DNA of 21,386 bases, from the IMG/VR virus record IMGVR_UViG_3300044825_000859, positions 1 to 21,386 of that record. One strand, written 5' to 3'. The notes under the pieces were generated by a model that saw nothing but the letters and a program-made list of their open reading frames with translations, made no database searches and was not told the DNA's origin. The stretch comes from a virus. A program made the position numbers and the translations under genes. This document shows, one piece after another, positions 14,674 to 20,983 of this stretch (position 1 is its first letter; each line of letters starts with the position of its first letter).

Positions 14674-15351
14674 ATGGCAACGAACTACGGCTCAGGATCA
14701 CTGGGCGCTTGGCAGGGCAACGTCCCTGTTGTGTCCGGCCCCACGCAGATCGCGTCGGCGATTGCTACTGGCGGGGCGTTCGTGTTCGGTGACTCGATCT
14801 CGGTGGAGAACGGCGCAGCACTGGCAACGGCGTTGTATGCAGCCACGGGTCAGACCATCGCCATCCACGCGTGGTCAGGACGCCCCACCGCGCCCGCTGT
14901 TGATCAGCTCGCCGCATGGGTTGCCCAGTATGGGTGTCCGCCTGTGGTTGTGATGGCCGTGGGTACGAACGACATCTTTGACCCGCCAGTGATGGCCGCT
15001 CAGGTGAAGCGCGTGTTCGAGATTGTCCCCCCGACTACCAAGGTTGTGTGGGTCACCACCTATGTGTCGAGGTGGAACCTCGGTCACCCGTACGGTTCGG
15101 CAGCGTACTTCATGGCCCGCGAGTCTGACCTTCGCAACACGGGCTGGGTGAACGCTCAAATCCAGAACGGTGTTGGCAAGCACCCTCGCGGCGTCGTGGC
15201 CGACTGGTACGAGGGCCTCTGCCTCAACCCCGGGTACTGCCTCACCTACTACCTGCGCGACGGCGTGCACACCACCGCGCTCGGCAAGAACGCATGGGTG
15301 TCCACAGTGGTGGCCGCGACCCAGAGAGCCAACGCGCTCCCCACCTGCTAG
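14674..15351 (+). CDS. SGNH-fold hydrolase (tail-associated esterase)
   Basis: A 225-residue enzyme 3 nt after the receptor-binding-type gene. All SGNH blocks are visible: block I FGDSIS (nucleophile S41), oxyanion glycine in WSGR (G69), block III GTND (N99) and block V RDGVH (D196, H199). SGNH enzymes remove acyl or acetyl groups. In this setting, among tail-tip genes, the likely job is deacylation of a surface sugar polymer (capsule, arabinan or O-acetylated peptidoglycan). No signal peptide is present, consistent with a virion or lysis enzyme. Residues 1-25 (GSGSLGAWQGNVPVVSGP) could be a docking segment. Three Cys at 183, 189 and 225 could form a disulfide. The substrate is unknown. Confidence 0.85.
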   Translation: MATNYGSGSLGAWQGNVPVVSGPTQIASAIATGGAFVFGDSISVENGAALATALYAATGQTIAIHAWSGRPTAPAVDQLAAWVAQYGCPPVVVMAVGTNDIFDPPVMAAQVKRVFEIVPPTTKVVWVTTYVSRWNLGHPYGSAAYFMARESDLRNTGWVNAQIQNGVGKHPRGVVADWYEGLCLNPGYCLTYYLRDGVHTTALGKNAWVSTVVAATQRANALPTC

Positions 15352-15360
15352 GAGGTGCCC

Positions 15361-16011
15361 ATGATCCAGACCAAACTCTCTGGCGGCACTCACTGGTTGG
15401 AACCTGTCGCCGCAGCATCGTTCGAGCGGTGTCTCGCGGCGGGTGCACCGAACGCTATCGAGTCGGCCGGTCGCACATGGGAAGCACAACAGGCGCTCCT
15501 GAAGCGTTACGGCTACCCGCGTGCTGAACTGCCAGCCCGGTCCTTCCACGTCAAGGGCCAAGCAATCGACGCACAAGCGCCACTCATTGCCTGGTTCGTC
15601 GCCCACCCCGAGCACGGCTGGCGTCGCACCGTGACCGCCGAGCCGTGGCACTTCCAGTACTTCCCACACCTTGACACACAGGAGGACGACATGGCCTTTT
15701 CCGCCGATCAACTACAGCAGATCGCGGCCAACGGTGTCGCCCAGGCACTCATGGGTCCACAGTCCCAGGCGCTCATTCGCAAGATCGTGTGGGACGAAAC
15801 GATGGTCCTGCGCGGCCCTGACGTGTCGGTCAAGCAAGACCTCGCGAACACGGGCACCATGGCGCGCGACATCCTCGCGGCCGTCCAGTCAGCCTCAGCG
15901 CCAGTCATCGACTACGACGCCCTGGCCGCCAAGATTCCGGCCCCCAAGATCGACTACGCCGCACTCGCCAAGGCCGTCAACGACGACGCCGCACGCCGAA
16001 TGCAGGGGTAG
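15361..16011 (+). CDS. Endolysin with M15 (VanY-like) peptidase domain
   Basis: A 216-residue lysis enzyme. AGGAGGT (15350-15356) sets ATG 15361 rather than the GTG at 15355. The N-terminal M15 carboxypeptidase domain (about 1-105) has the zinc and catalytic signatures SFHVKGQAID (H63, D70) and AEPWHFQY (E94, H97), with RTWEAQQALLKRYG earlier. The C-terminal part (111-216) begins MAFSADQLQQIAANGVAQAL and ends with a short repeat-like segment (DYDALAAKIPAP, then IDYAALAKAVNDDAARRM), perhaps for wall binding or oligomerisation. A strong ribosome site sits in the linker, so the C-terminal part may also be made separately. No signal peptide, so release would need a holin. Confidence 0.88.
   Translation: MIQTKLSGGTHWLEPVAAASFERCLAAGAPNAIESAGRTWEAQQALLKRYGYPRAELPARSFHVKGQAIDAQAPLIAWFVAHPEHGWRRTVTAEPWHFQYFPHLDTQEDDMAFSADQLQQIAANGVAQALMGPQSQALIRKIVWDETMVLRGPDVSVKQDLANTGTMARDILAAVQSASAPVIDYDALAAKIPAPKIDYAALAKAVNDDAARRMQG
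15680..15693 (+). promoter_or_regulatory. In-frame internal ribosome site within the endolysin
   Basis: AGGAGG (15680-15685), a 5-nt spacer and an in-frame ATG (15691) at codon 111 of the endolysin. It would yield a 106-residue C-terminal domain alone. The match is as good as the gene's own ribosome site. It falls exactly at the interdomain linker (HLDTQEDD). Known precedents are endolysins of clostridial and enterococcal phages that use an internal start to make their wall-binding subunit. Confidence 0.6.
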
Positions 16012-16013
16012 CC

Positions 16014-16346
16014 ATGTCTGCCGACGAGCAGTCCGAGGACACGAACGCCCGTGTCACCATCGCAACGCTGAGGGGCGAGATGCGCACTGGATTCGCGGAA
16101 ATGAACGGGAAGCTCACAGCGCTACTCGAGTCCATGACCCGCCGCGACAGTGACCACGCCGCACTTGAGGCAAGGGTGACGACGCTCGACGCGGATGTGC
16201 AGGAACTCAAGATGTGGCGCGTTCAGGTTGAAGCGACCGAGAAGGCGTCGCCCCGTTTGACATGGGCCGCGTTCCTGCGAGACACGAAGGGATGGGTCCT
16301 GGCTTTGCTCGCTATCGCGGGCGGCCTCCACGGGTTCATCAAGTAA
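16014..16346 (+). CDS. XhlA/BhlA-like membrane protein (holin-associated)
   Basis: A 110-residue protein starting 3 nt after the endolysin stop. Residues 1-80 are a long charged helix with coiled-coil character (TLRGEMRTGFAEMNGKLTAL; DHAALEARVTTLDADVQELK). A single C-terminal membrane segment follows (DTKGWVLALLAIAGGLHGFI). This topology, a cytoplasmic coiled coil plus one tail-anchored helix, is that of XhlA/BhlA-type lysis proteins. Adjacent endolysin supports a holin or holin-partner role. An r1t-type holin is also encoded 2.4 kb downstream. Confidence 0.7.
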   Translation: MSADEQSEDTNARVTIATLRGEMRTGFAEMNGKLTALLESMTRRDSDHAALEARVTTLDADVQELKMWRVQVEATEKASPRLTWAAFLRDTKGWVLALLAIAGGLHGFIK

Positions 16347-16380
16347 CACCGTGCATCAACCACCTGGGGAGGTAAGCAAC

Positions 16381-16617
16381 ATGGGTAAGTTGTCCGCGAC
16401 GCTCGCTGAGGGCGCTCCGATGCAGGGTCACTGGTGTGCGATCTGTGCACACATGGAGACCGAGGATGCTGAGACGCGCGAGGAAATGCGCGCCATGATC
16501 TCGGACCGCGCATGGTCGCCGTCGGCGATTGTGTACGCGTGGGCCAGAGATCTTGGTTTCGTGGTGGAGAACACTGCCGTGGATATTCACCGCAAGTCGG
16601 CGCGCGCCCGTGGGTAG
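16381..16617 (+). CDS. Small Cys/HTH DNA-binding-like protein
   Basis: A 78-residue protein; GGGGAGGT (16366-16373) fixes ATG 16381. Residues 17-24 read HWCAICAH (C19, C22, H24), an arrangement found in phage proteins where a short Cys/His site precedes a helix-turn-helix. Residues 44-72 (AWSPSAIVYAWARDLGF, then ENTAVDIHRKS) match a turn and recognition-helix pattern like 'SPSAIA..l.dlG.v....v..Hr'. The C-terminus is basic. Its stop overlaps the phosphoesterase start by 8 nt (GTGGGTAG), so the two are coupled. DNA binding is inferred from the fold pattern. Confidence 0.65.
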   Translation: MGKLSATLAEGAPMQGHWCAICAHMETEDAETREEMRAMISDRAWSPSAIVYAWARDLGFVVENTAVDIHRKSARARG

Positions 16618-17803
16618 GCTGGCCGGGTCGATTGTTACTGGCCCGCCGATGCGGCGTAACGTGCCGACGGCATTCATGTCCGGTGTTCAGTACGCACCGA
16701 ACGGCGAACTTGTGTCGGCCGCGATCAACGTGACCGATATCCCCGAAGATGAGACTGCGTGGCGGGAACACATCCTCGCGCAGACCGGGATGCCTGTGCC
16801 CGATGACCGTGAGGTCATCCTCACTGCTGTTCGCACGTGGACGATGGGCGCTGTTGAGAATCGCCATTTGACGTTCCGCATAGAGCCACGTTCCGCACAA
16901 AGTGGAACATGGAACGTCGCGGAACTGGTCAAGATCGCACGTGGCAACTCGTCACGCAAGCCAGCCAAGGCGTCAGAGGTTGCGCTGACCCAGACCCGCA
17001 TTGTCGGCCTGTCCGATGAGCAACTGGGCAAGGTGGACAAGCGCGGCGGAACCGAAGCGTTCTTCGAGCGGCTAGGCGTATTGCTCGGCGAGCTCGATGC
17101 CGAGATGAAAGCCCGCCCCTGTGAGGACGCGGTGATCCTCCTTGGCGGCGATCTCATCGAGGGTTTCCAGAACACCAAGCAGCAGTCGCACACCAACGAC
17201 CTGAGCCACCCCGAAATGCTGCGGGTTGCTAGGGCGTATCTGACTGAGGTAATAACGCGGATCGCATCACGTCATCGTAATACGCGCGTGCTCGCCGTCC
17301 CCTCCAATCATGGGGCCTGGCGTGACGGCAAGGACAACCTGGGTCTACCAGGTGACGACTACGGCCTTGACTGTGTGCGCGCGGTGGCTGAGTCGCTGGC
17401 AATGTCCGAGCGTTGGGCTGGCGTGGAGTTCATCTTCCCCGACCGTTGGGGCGTGTCTGTCGCGGTGCAAGTCCGTGACGACGTGGTGGCCCTGACGCAC
17501 GGGCACGTGGGCACGTCCGGTCCTGCATCGTTTGAGAAGTGGTTCGCTGGGCAAGCGCTTGGTGACTCACCCATCTCGTCCGCCACTGTTGTTGTGTCCG
17601 GTCACTTCCACCACCGCCGATACAACCCGCTTGGGAACATCGGCAACCGTGAGCGCGTCCACATTCAACTGCCCGCGCTTGACGGCGGCTCGGCATGGTT
17701 CGAGAACTCGTCCGGCCAGTGGTCACACCCTGGCATCTGGACGGCTGTCATTCGTGATGGAATCGGTCTCGACCACGAACGCCTGTTGCGTTCCGTCCGC
17801 TAA
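16610..17803 (+). CDS. Calcineurin-like metallophosphoesterase
   Basis: A 397-residue protein read from GTG 16610, which overlaps the upstream stop; the longer in-frame ORF has only shadow-like sequence before it. Metal-binding motifs occur in order: SDEQLGK (D136; the usual DxH is DxQ), LLGGDLIEG (D181), PSNHG (N233, H234), THGHVG (H297, H299) and SGHFHHRR (H332, H334). The N-terminal 120 residues are not part of the catalytic fold and may bind DNA or a partner. The family includes nucleases and phosphodiesterases; substrate cannot be read. It lies in the late operon after the lysis genes and is paired with a small HTH-like protein. A hairpin separates it from the convergent gene. Confidence 0.85.
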   Translation: MGRLAGSIVTGPPMRRNVPTAFMSGVQYAPNGELVSAAINVTDIPEDETAWREHILAQTGMPVPDDREVILTAVRTWTMGAVENRHLTFRIEPRSAQSGTWNVAELVKIARGNSSRKPAKASEVALTQTRIVGLSDEQLGKVDKRGGTEAFFERLGVLLGELDAEMKARPCEDAVILLGGDLIEGFQNTKQQSHTNDLSHPEMLRVARAYLTEVITRIASRHRNTRVLAVPSNHGAWRDGKDNLGLPGDDYGLDCVRAVAESLAMSERWAGVEFIFPDRWGVSVAVQVRDDVVALTHGHVGTSGPASFEKWFAGQALGDSPISSATVVVSGHFHHRRYNPLGNIGNRERVHIQLPALDGGSAWFENSSGQWSHPGIWTAVIRDGIGLDHERLLRSVR

Positions 17804-17820
17804 ACCCCCGGTCACGTGTC

Positions 17821-17867
17821 GCCCCGCCGTGACTGTCCGTCGGTGCCGACTTGTTCGGAAGCGGGGC
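17821..17867. terminator. Inverted repeat between convergent genes
   Basis: GCCCCGC (17821-17827) pairs with GCGGGGC (17861-17867), enclosing a second perfect stem GTCGG-TG-CCGAC (17839-17850). The structure fills the 65-nt gap between the phosphoesterase stop and the stop of the minus-strand HTH gene. Neither strand has a T-run, so it may be a weak or factor-assisted bidirectional terminator. Confidence 0.5.
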
Positions 17868-17868
17868 C

Positions 17869-18198
17869 CTACTTCCCCCACTTGCCGCGACCTGGGCGCG
17901 CCGCATTCCAGGCGTCAATGGTGGACGCCAGCCACCCGCGCGTCTCACCAATCCAGGCGTCAGGCTCCGGGAGTGCGTACCGGGAGAGTGTGCCGGGTGC
18001 GACGCCGATGCGCTCGGCGACCTCCTTGCGCGAGAGTGTTGAGCGCTTGCAGATGCTCACCTGGAATGCAATCGCATCGTCAGTGATCGGTCCGCCGCGT
18101 TCGCCGACCTCGCGGATCGCGCAGCACACGACGCATCGACCCGTGCGACCGCATCGGTCCTTTGCGCCGTGTGTCCGGCATTCAATCTTGGCGATCAT
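17869..18198 (-). CDS. Zinc-cluster plus helix-turn-helix DNA-binding protein
   Basis: A 109-residue regulator-like protein. ATG 18198 overlaps the stop of its upstream partner as ATGA; the longer frame is Arg/His-rich shadow. Residues 7-26 carry C7, H10, C16, C22, C25 and C26 (ECRTHGAKDRCGRTGRCVVC), a likely zinc site. Residues 54-75 form an HTH (TLSRKEVAERIGVAPGTLSRY) followed by LPEPDAWIGETRGWL and TIDAWNAARPGRG, the winged 'PePD...G...gWl..TId.W...RPGRG' signature of MerR/excisionase-like proteins of actinobacteria. Likely roles are promoter control or excision/integration, but no integrase lies in this window. It is the second gene of a two-gene opposite-strand unit. Confidence 0.75.
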   Translation of the reverse strand: MIAKIECRTHGAKDRCGRTGRCVVCCAIREVGERGGPITDDAIAFQVSICKRSTLSRKEVAERIGVAPGTLSRYALPEPDAWIGETRGWLASTIDAWNAARPGRGKWGK

Positions 18199-18593
18199 CA
18201 GGCCACCGTCCCAACCTGGATCGCGGACTTCACGACGGACTGGCCGTTGTAGTCGATGGTGAGCGTCTCGCCGTCGATGGCGGTGACGACCCCGGCGCAA
18301 CGGCTACGTGACTTCGAGGTCCAGTAGACCGTCACACCAACCTCTTTGCCCTTGAGGTTACGAGCCGCCTTGCGCTCTGCCTTCGCGGCCTCTTCGGCAA
18401 CGCGGGCCGCGTGGCGCTCTGCGATCTTCGCCTCGACTGCGTTGCGCGCATCCTCGAAGCGCTCAGGGTTCGCGATGATCGCCTTGCCGAATGCGACCTG
18501 GGCCTCTGAGAGGGCGCCCATCCTGGCCGCGTCATTGAACAGGCGAATCGCGTCTGCGTCTCCGTCTGTCAGGAGCCTGTCGATGGTGTTCAT
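18198..18593 (-). CDS. Coiled-coil plus SH3-like hypothetical protein
   Basis: A 131-residue protein that I cannot assign to a family. The start ATG 18593 has AAGGAGAGGA just upstream on the minus strand. Residues 1-50 form a small helical bundle (RLFNDAARMGALSEAQVAFG). Residues 55-82 are a highly charged Ala/Glu/Arg helix (AVEAKIAERHAARVAEEAAK). Residues 83-131 are beta-rich (KEVGVTVYWTSKSRSRCAGV, AIDGETLTIDYNG), like a small KOW/SH3 barrel. The last base of its stop overlaps the partner gene (ATGA), so the pair is co-translated. No trans-membrane segment is seen. Confidence 0.75.
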   Translation of the reverse strand: MNTIDRLLTDGDADAIRLFNDAARMGALSEAQVAFGKAIIANPERFEDARNAVEAKIAERHAARVAEEAAKAERKAARNLKGKEVGVTVYWTSKSRSRCAGVVTAIDGETLTIDYNGQSVVKSAIQVGTVA

Positions 18594-18634
18594 TGCTTCC
18601 TCTCCTTGGCCGGTCCCTTCGGCCTCATGTCTTT

Positions 18635-18662
18635 AGTTTACACCCGCGCGATGCATTGTCAA
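18635..18662 (-). promoter_or_regulatory. Sigma-70-type promoter of the minus-strand pair
   Basis: On the minus strand: TTGACA (perfect -35, 18657-18662), a 16-nt spacer and TAAACT (-10, 18635-18640, 4 of 6 to TATAAT). It lies about 42 nt upstream of the ATG at 18593. It is the clearest housekeeping-type promoter in the window, suggesting expression independent of the phage late programme. Confidence 0.75.
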
Positions 18663-18694
18663 GCGGGTGGACAAAGAATCTTCGAGTGAGATTC
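18641..18694. promoter_or_regulatory. Operator-like cluster of inverted repeats
   Basis: Three perfect inverted repeats overlap the promoter. CACCCGC (18641-18647) pairs with GCGGGTG (18663-18669) and brackets the -35. TTGTC (18656-18660) pairs with GACAA (18670-18674). GAATC (18676-18680) pairs with GATTC (18690-18694). The last two have the same 5-9-5 geometry and centres 20 bp apart. A repressor, possibly the HTH protein of this unit, could bind here and block the promoter. Repeats are seen; binding is inferred. Confidence 0.5.
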
Positions 18695-18740
18695 GCCACA
18701 ACGTCGCGCGCAATGGGCGCGTGCAGAAAAGGAGTACACC

Positions 18741-19034
18741 ATGAACACCATTTGGCTCAAGGCTGCGGGTATCCGCGCGCTCAAGACATTTGCTCAGACC
18801 GCCGTCGCACTCATCGGCACGGGCCTCGTTGGTGTGCTGGACGTGGACTGGCAGAGCGTCGCATCGGTCGCGTTCGTCGCCGCCGTCGTGTCAGTGCTCA
18901 CGTCGCTGGCCGGACTGCCCGAGACCACCCCCGTCCCCACCGTCTACGTGTCCGACGTGACGGGCGAGCGCATGACCCGTGTCACCCTTCCCGATGGCAC
19001 CGAGCAGCACTTCATCAACGACGGCATCGAGTAA
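18741..19034 (+). CDS. Holin, phage r1t family-like
   Basis: A 97-residue protein with two membrane segments: residues 15-35 (KTFAQTAVALIGTGLVGVL) and 42-60 (SVASVAFVAAVVSVLTSLAG), joined by the short DVDW turn. The spacing 'KTFAQ...VDW...A..SvLTS' is the pattern of r1t-type holins in actinophages. It makes holes that let endolysin reach the wall. The C-terminal tail (YVSDVTGERMTRVTLPDGTE) is a soluble beta-hairpin. The ribosome site AAAAGGAG is at 18727-18734. A small hairpin (CGCGC-AATGG-GCGCG, 18707-18721) lies just before it. It is 2.7 kb from the endolysin, an unusual separation. Confidence 0.78.
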   Translation: MNTIWLKAAGIRALKTFAQTAVALIGTGLVGVLDVDWQSVASVAFVAAVVSVLTSLAGLPETTPVPTVYVSDVTGERMTRVTLPDGTEQHFINDGIE

Positions 19035-19039
19035 GCGCC

Positions 19040-19345
19040 GTGGCTGACGTTGACCTCACTGCACCGTGGCTCACCATTGACATGGAGTTCCGCGTCGGCC
19101 AGTCGTTCTCCGAGGTCATCACCCTAGCGGGTGCCGACTGGTCCGGCACGTACACTGCCGAGATTGGCGGGCTGGCTGACGTTGCGGTCACCGCAGTGTT
19201 CGCGGCGTCCGACACCACGCTCACCATTGCACTCACGCACGCAGAGTCGATCAAGCTCGCGGCTGGCATGTACTCATGGCACGCGGTGAACGCGGCTGGT
19301 GAGCCTGCTTTTGGTGGCAATGTTCAGGTGATCCCAGTTGGCTGA
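19040..19345 (+). CDS. Fibre-module protein, 101 aa
   Basis: A 101-residue protein starting GTG 19040, 5 nt after the holin stop; ribosome site is weak, so coupling from the holin is likely (ATG 19082 is an alternative). The sequence has the common beta domain found before phage collagen-like fibres: [58 protein letters not shown], then NVQVIPVG. It probably forms the proximal or chaperone portion of the fibre. The stop overlaps the next start by 8 nt (TTGGCTGA). Confidence 0.65.
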   Translation: MADVDLTAPWLTIDMEFRVGQSFSEVITLAGADWSGTYTAEIGGLADVAVTAVFAASDTTLTIALTHAESIKLAAGMYSWHAVNAAGEPAFGGNVQVIPVG

Positions 19346-19799
19346 CTTCATTGTGCGTCCGAACATGACGCCGCTCACTGTTCGCCCTCCTGCCGCTCGA
19401 GCACCTATCGCAGTGACGGTGAGTGGCGGGCAGGGTCAACGTGGCCTCACTGGCGCAACAGGCGCGACCGGTGCCACTGGACCCAAGGGCGACACCGGCA
19501 ACACTGGCGCTCAGGGCCCACAGGGAATCCAGGGCGAAACGGGACCGGCTGGCGCTGACGGACCACAGGGTCCGCAGGGCGTTCAGGGCATCCCCGGCGA
19601 CACTGGCCCCACTGGTGCGACTGGTCCGGCTGGGTCTACGGGTGCGGCTGGACCAACTGGCGAGACCGGACCCCAAGGCCCCCCCGGCACTGGCGTCACC
19701 ATCGGCACCAGCGCACCCACCCTCGCGACCGGCGCACAGGCGCTGTGGATTGACACCACTGGCGGAAACGTCAGCCTCAACCTTGTGACGGGAGACTGA
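19338..19799 (+). CDS. Collagen-like tail fibre protein
   Basis: A 153-residue protein. TTG 19338 overlaps the upstream stop; ATG 19365 is a possible alternative. Residues 1-29 form a docking segment ([16 protein letters not shown]). Residues 30-119 are about 30 uninterrupted Gly-X-Y triplets (such as [16 protein letters not shown]), predicting a collagen triple helix about 26 nm long if fully extended. The C-terminus ([20 protein letters not shown], ending NLVTGD) is a small domain common after phage collagen rods and may set trimer register. No prolyl hydroxylase is expected; Thr and charged residues would stabilise the rod. Confidence 0.9.
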   Translation: MADFIVRPNMTPLTVRPPAARAPIAVTVSGGQGQRGLTGATGATGATGPKGDTGNTGAQGPQGIQGETGPAGADGPQGPQGVQGIPGDTGPTGATGPAGSTGAAGPTGETGPQGPPGTGVTIGTSAPTLATGAQALWIDTTGGNVSLNLVTGD

Positions 19800-19800
19800 C

Positions 19801-20883
19801 ATGGCCGTAGTGAACATGTTCGGCGCACTGAGCCTCGAGGCCACACAGGCAGCACTCAAGACCGCTGTGGACACTCTCGTGGCCGCGCTGCGCATCCGGG
19901 GCAACGTGGCCGACAATGACGCGCCGGGCATTGTCGCCCTCGCAGTCCGCCGCGACTCCGACACCATCGGTGTTGCAGACGACGGCGACTACTCCATGCT
20001 GCACACCGACGAAGCGGGCAGGCTCAAGGTCGCCACCCAGCCTGGTTCCGTGGTCGCGGCAACCGGCACCCTGACCACAACCGCAGCGGCGGCCACAGGT
20101 CTCACAGGCGGTGCCGTTGCAGGCGCAGTAGGCACCATCGCCTACAAGGTCACCCGCATCAGCAACCTCATGCTGCACGTGAAGAACACCGGCTCTGTAT
20201 CACTCGCGGCTGGCACGTTCGTGTGGGAAGGGTCGCTCGACTCCACCAACGGCACAGACGGCACGTGGTTCGGGTTGCAGGCCGTCCGGTCGAACGCGAA
20301 CACCATTGAGACTTCCATCGCACCAGCCACCCTCGCCGCTGGGGTTGGGTATGCGGCGGCGTGGGAACTGTCGGCCAACGGTCTCGCGTGGGTTCGCATC
20401 CGATGCACCGTGAACACCACAGCCAGCGCCGCCGCGACGTGGACAATCCTCCCCGGCACCTATGCCACCGAGCCAATCCCTGCCGCGCAGGTCTCGGGCA
20501 CACAGCCAGTCTCGGGCACCGTCACCGCGAACCAGGGCACACTCGTCACCCCCACTGCATCGAACATCAACTCTGCCGCGACCACCAACACGGCATTCAT
20601 CAAGGCATCTGCTGGCACCGTGTACAACGTGTCCGTGTACAACTCGGGAGCATCGACGGCATACGTGAAGCTCTACAACCAAGCGACCGCACCGACTCTC
20701 GCGTCAGCCGTTCCCGTGATCGTGATTCCCGTACCAGCCACGTCCACCGTGATGCACAACCTTGGCGTCGTGGGTCACAGGTTCACGACCGGTATCGCCA
20801 TTGCGATCACTGGTGGTGCGGGAGACACTGACACGACGGCCACCGCTGCCGGTCAGGTGAAGGTGCTTACCTCATACATCTAG
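19801..20883 (+). CDS. Distal tail fibre protein (probable receptor-binding)
   Basis: A 360-residue protein starting one base after the collagen gene stop. Residues 1-35 form an N-terminal helix (SLEATQAALKTAVDTLVAAL). Residues 100-230 and 255-360 are two Ala/Thr/Gly-rich beta domains (LMLHVKNTGSVSLAAGTFVWEG; VYNVSVYNSGASTAYVKLYN). A threonine-rich linker (AQVSGTQPVSGTVTANQGTL) joins them. The composition and the place after a collagen rod suggest the tip part of the fibre that contacts the cell. It has no enzyme motif. It is the last gene of the late operon and ends just before the terminator. Confidence 0.72.
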   Translation: MAVVNMFGALSLEATQAALKTAVDTLVAALRIRGNVADNDAPGIVALAVRRDSDTIGVADDGDYSMLHTDEAGRLKVATQPGSVVAATGTLTTTAAAATGLTGGAVAGAVGTIAYKVTRISNLMLHVKNTGSVSLAAGTFVWEGSLDSTNGTDGTWFGLQAVRSNANTIETSIAPATLAAGVGYAAAWELSANGLAWVRIRCTVNTTASAAATWTILPGTYATEPIPAAQVSGTQPVSGTVTANQGTLVTPTASNINSAATTNTAFIKASAGTVYNVSVYNSGASTAYVKLYNQATAPTLASAVPVIVIPVPATSTVMHNLGVVGHRFTTGIAIAITGGAGDTDTTATAAGQVKVLTSYI

Positions 20884-20894
20884 CCCCTCAGACC

Positions 20895-20913
20895 GCCGCG
20901 ACCCCAGCGCGGC
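20895..20913. repeat. GC-rich hairpin upstream of the main terminator
   Basis: GCCGCG-ACCCCAG-CGCGGC is a perfect 6-bp stem 12 nt after the fibre gene stop and just before the large terminator. It may protect the 3' end of the late mRNA or reinforce termination on the minus strand. Confidence 0.45.
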
Positions 20914-20919
20914 AACAGA

Positions 20920-20966
20920 CAGCCCCGGCTCAACATGCGATGGACGCATGGAGCCGGGGCTGTTTT
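20920..20966 (+). terminator. Strong intrinsic terminator of the late operon
   Basis: CAGCCCCGGCTC (20920-20931) pairs perfectly with GAGCCGGGGCTG (20951-20962). Inside it CATGCG (20934-20939) pairs with CGCATG (20945-20950) over a 5-nt loop, separated by an AA bulge. TTTT follows at 20963-20966. This is the only classic hairpin plus T-tract in the window. It also lies 18 nt beyond the minus-strand gene stop, so it may stop transcripts from both directions. Confidence 0.9.
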
Positions 20967-20983
20967 GTCGTTCTAGGCCGTGT

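Noticed and set aside
18669-18697. Plus-strand promoter for the holin (TGGACA as -35)
   Set aside because: No acceptable -10 at 15-19 nt spacing; the holin is probably read by late transcription from upstream or a phage-specific promoter not recognisable here.
18593-19039. Upstream extension of the fibre-module frame (19040-19345) back through the holin region
   Set aside because: Sequence is Arg/His-rich and out of frame with the holin gene, which has a ribosome site and two membrane segments; GTG 19040 fits better.
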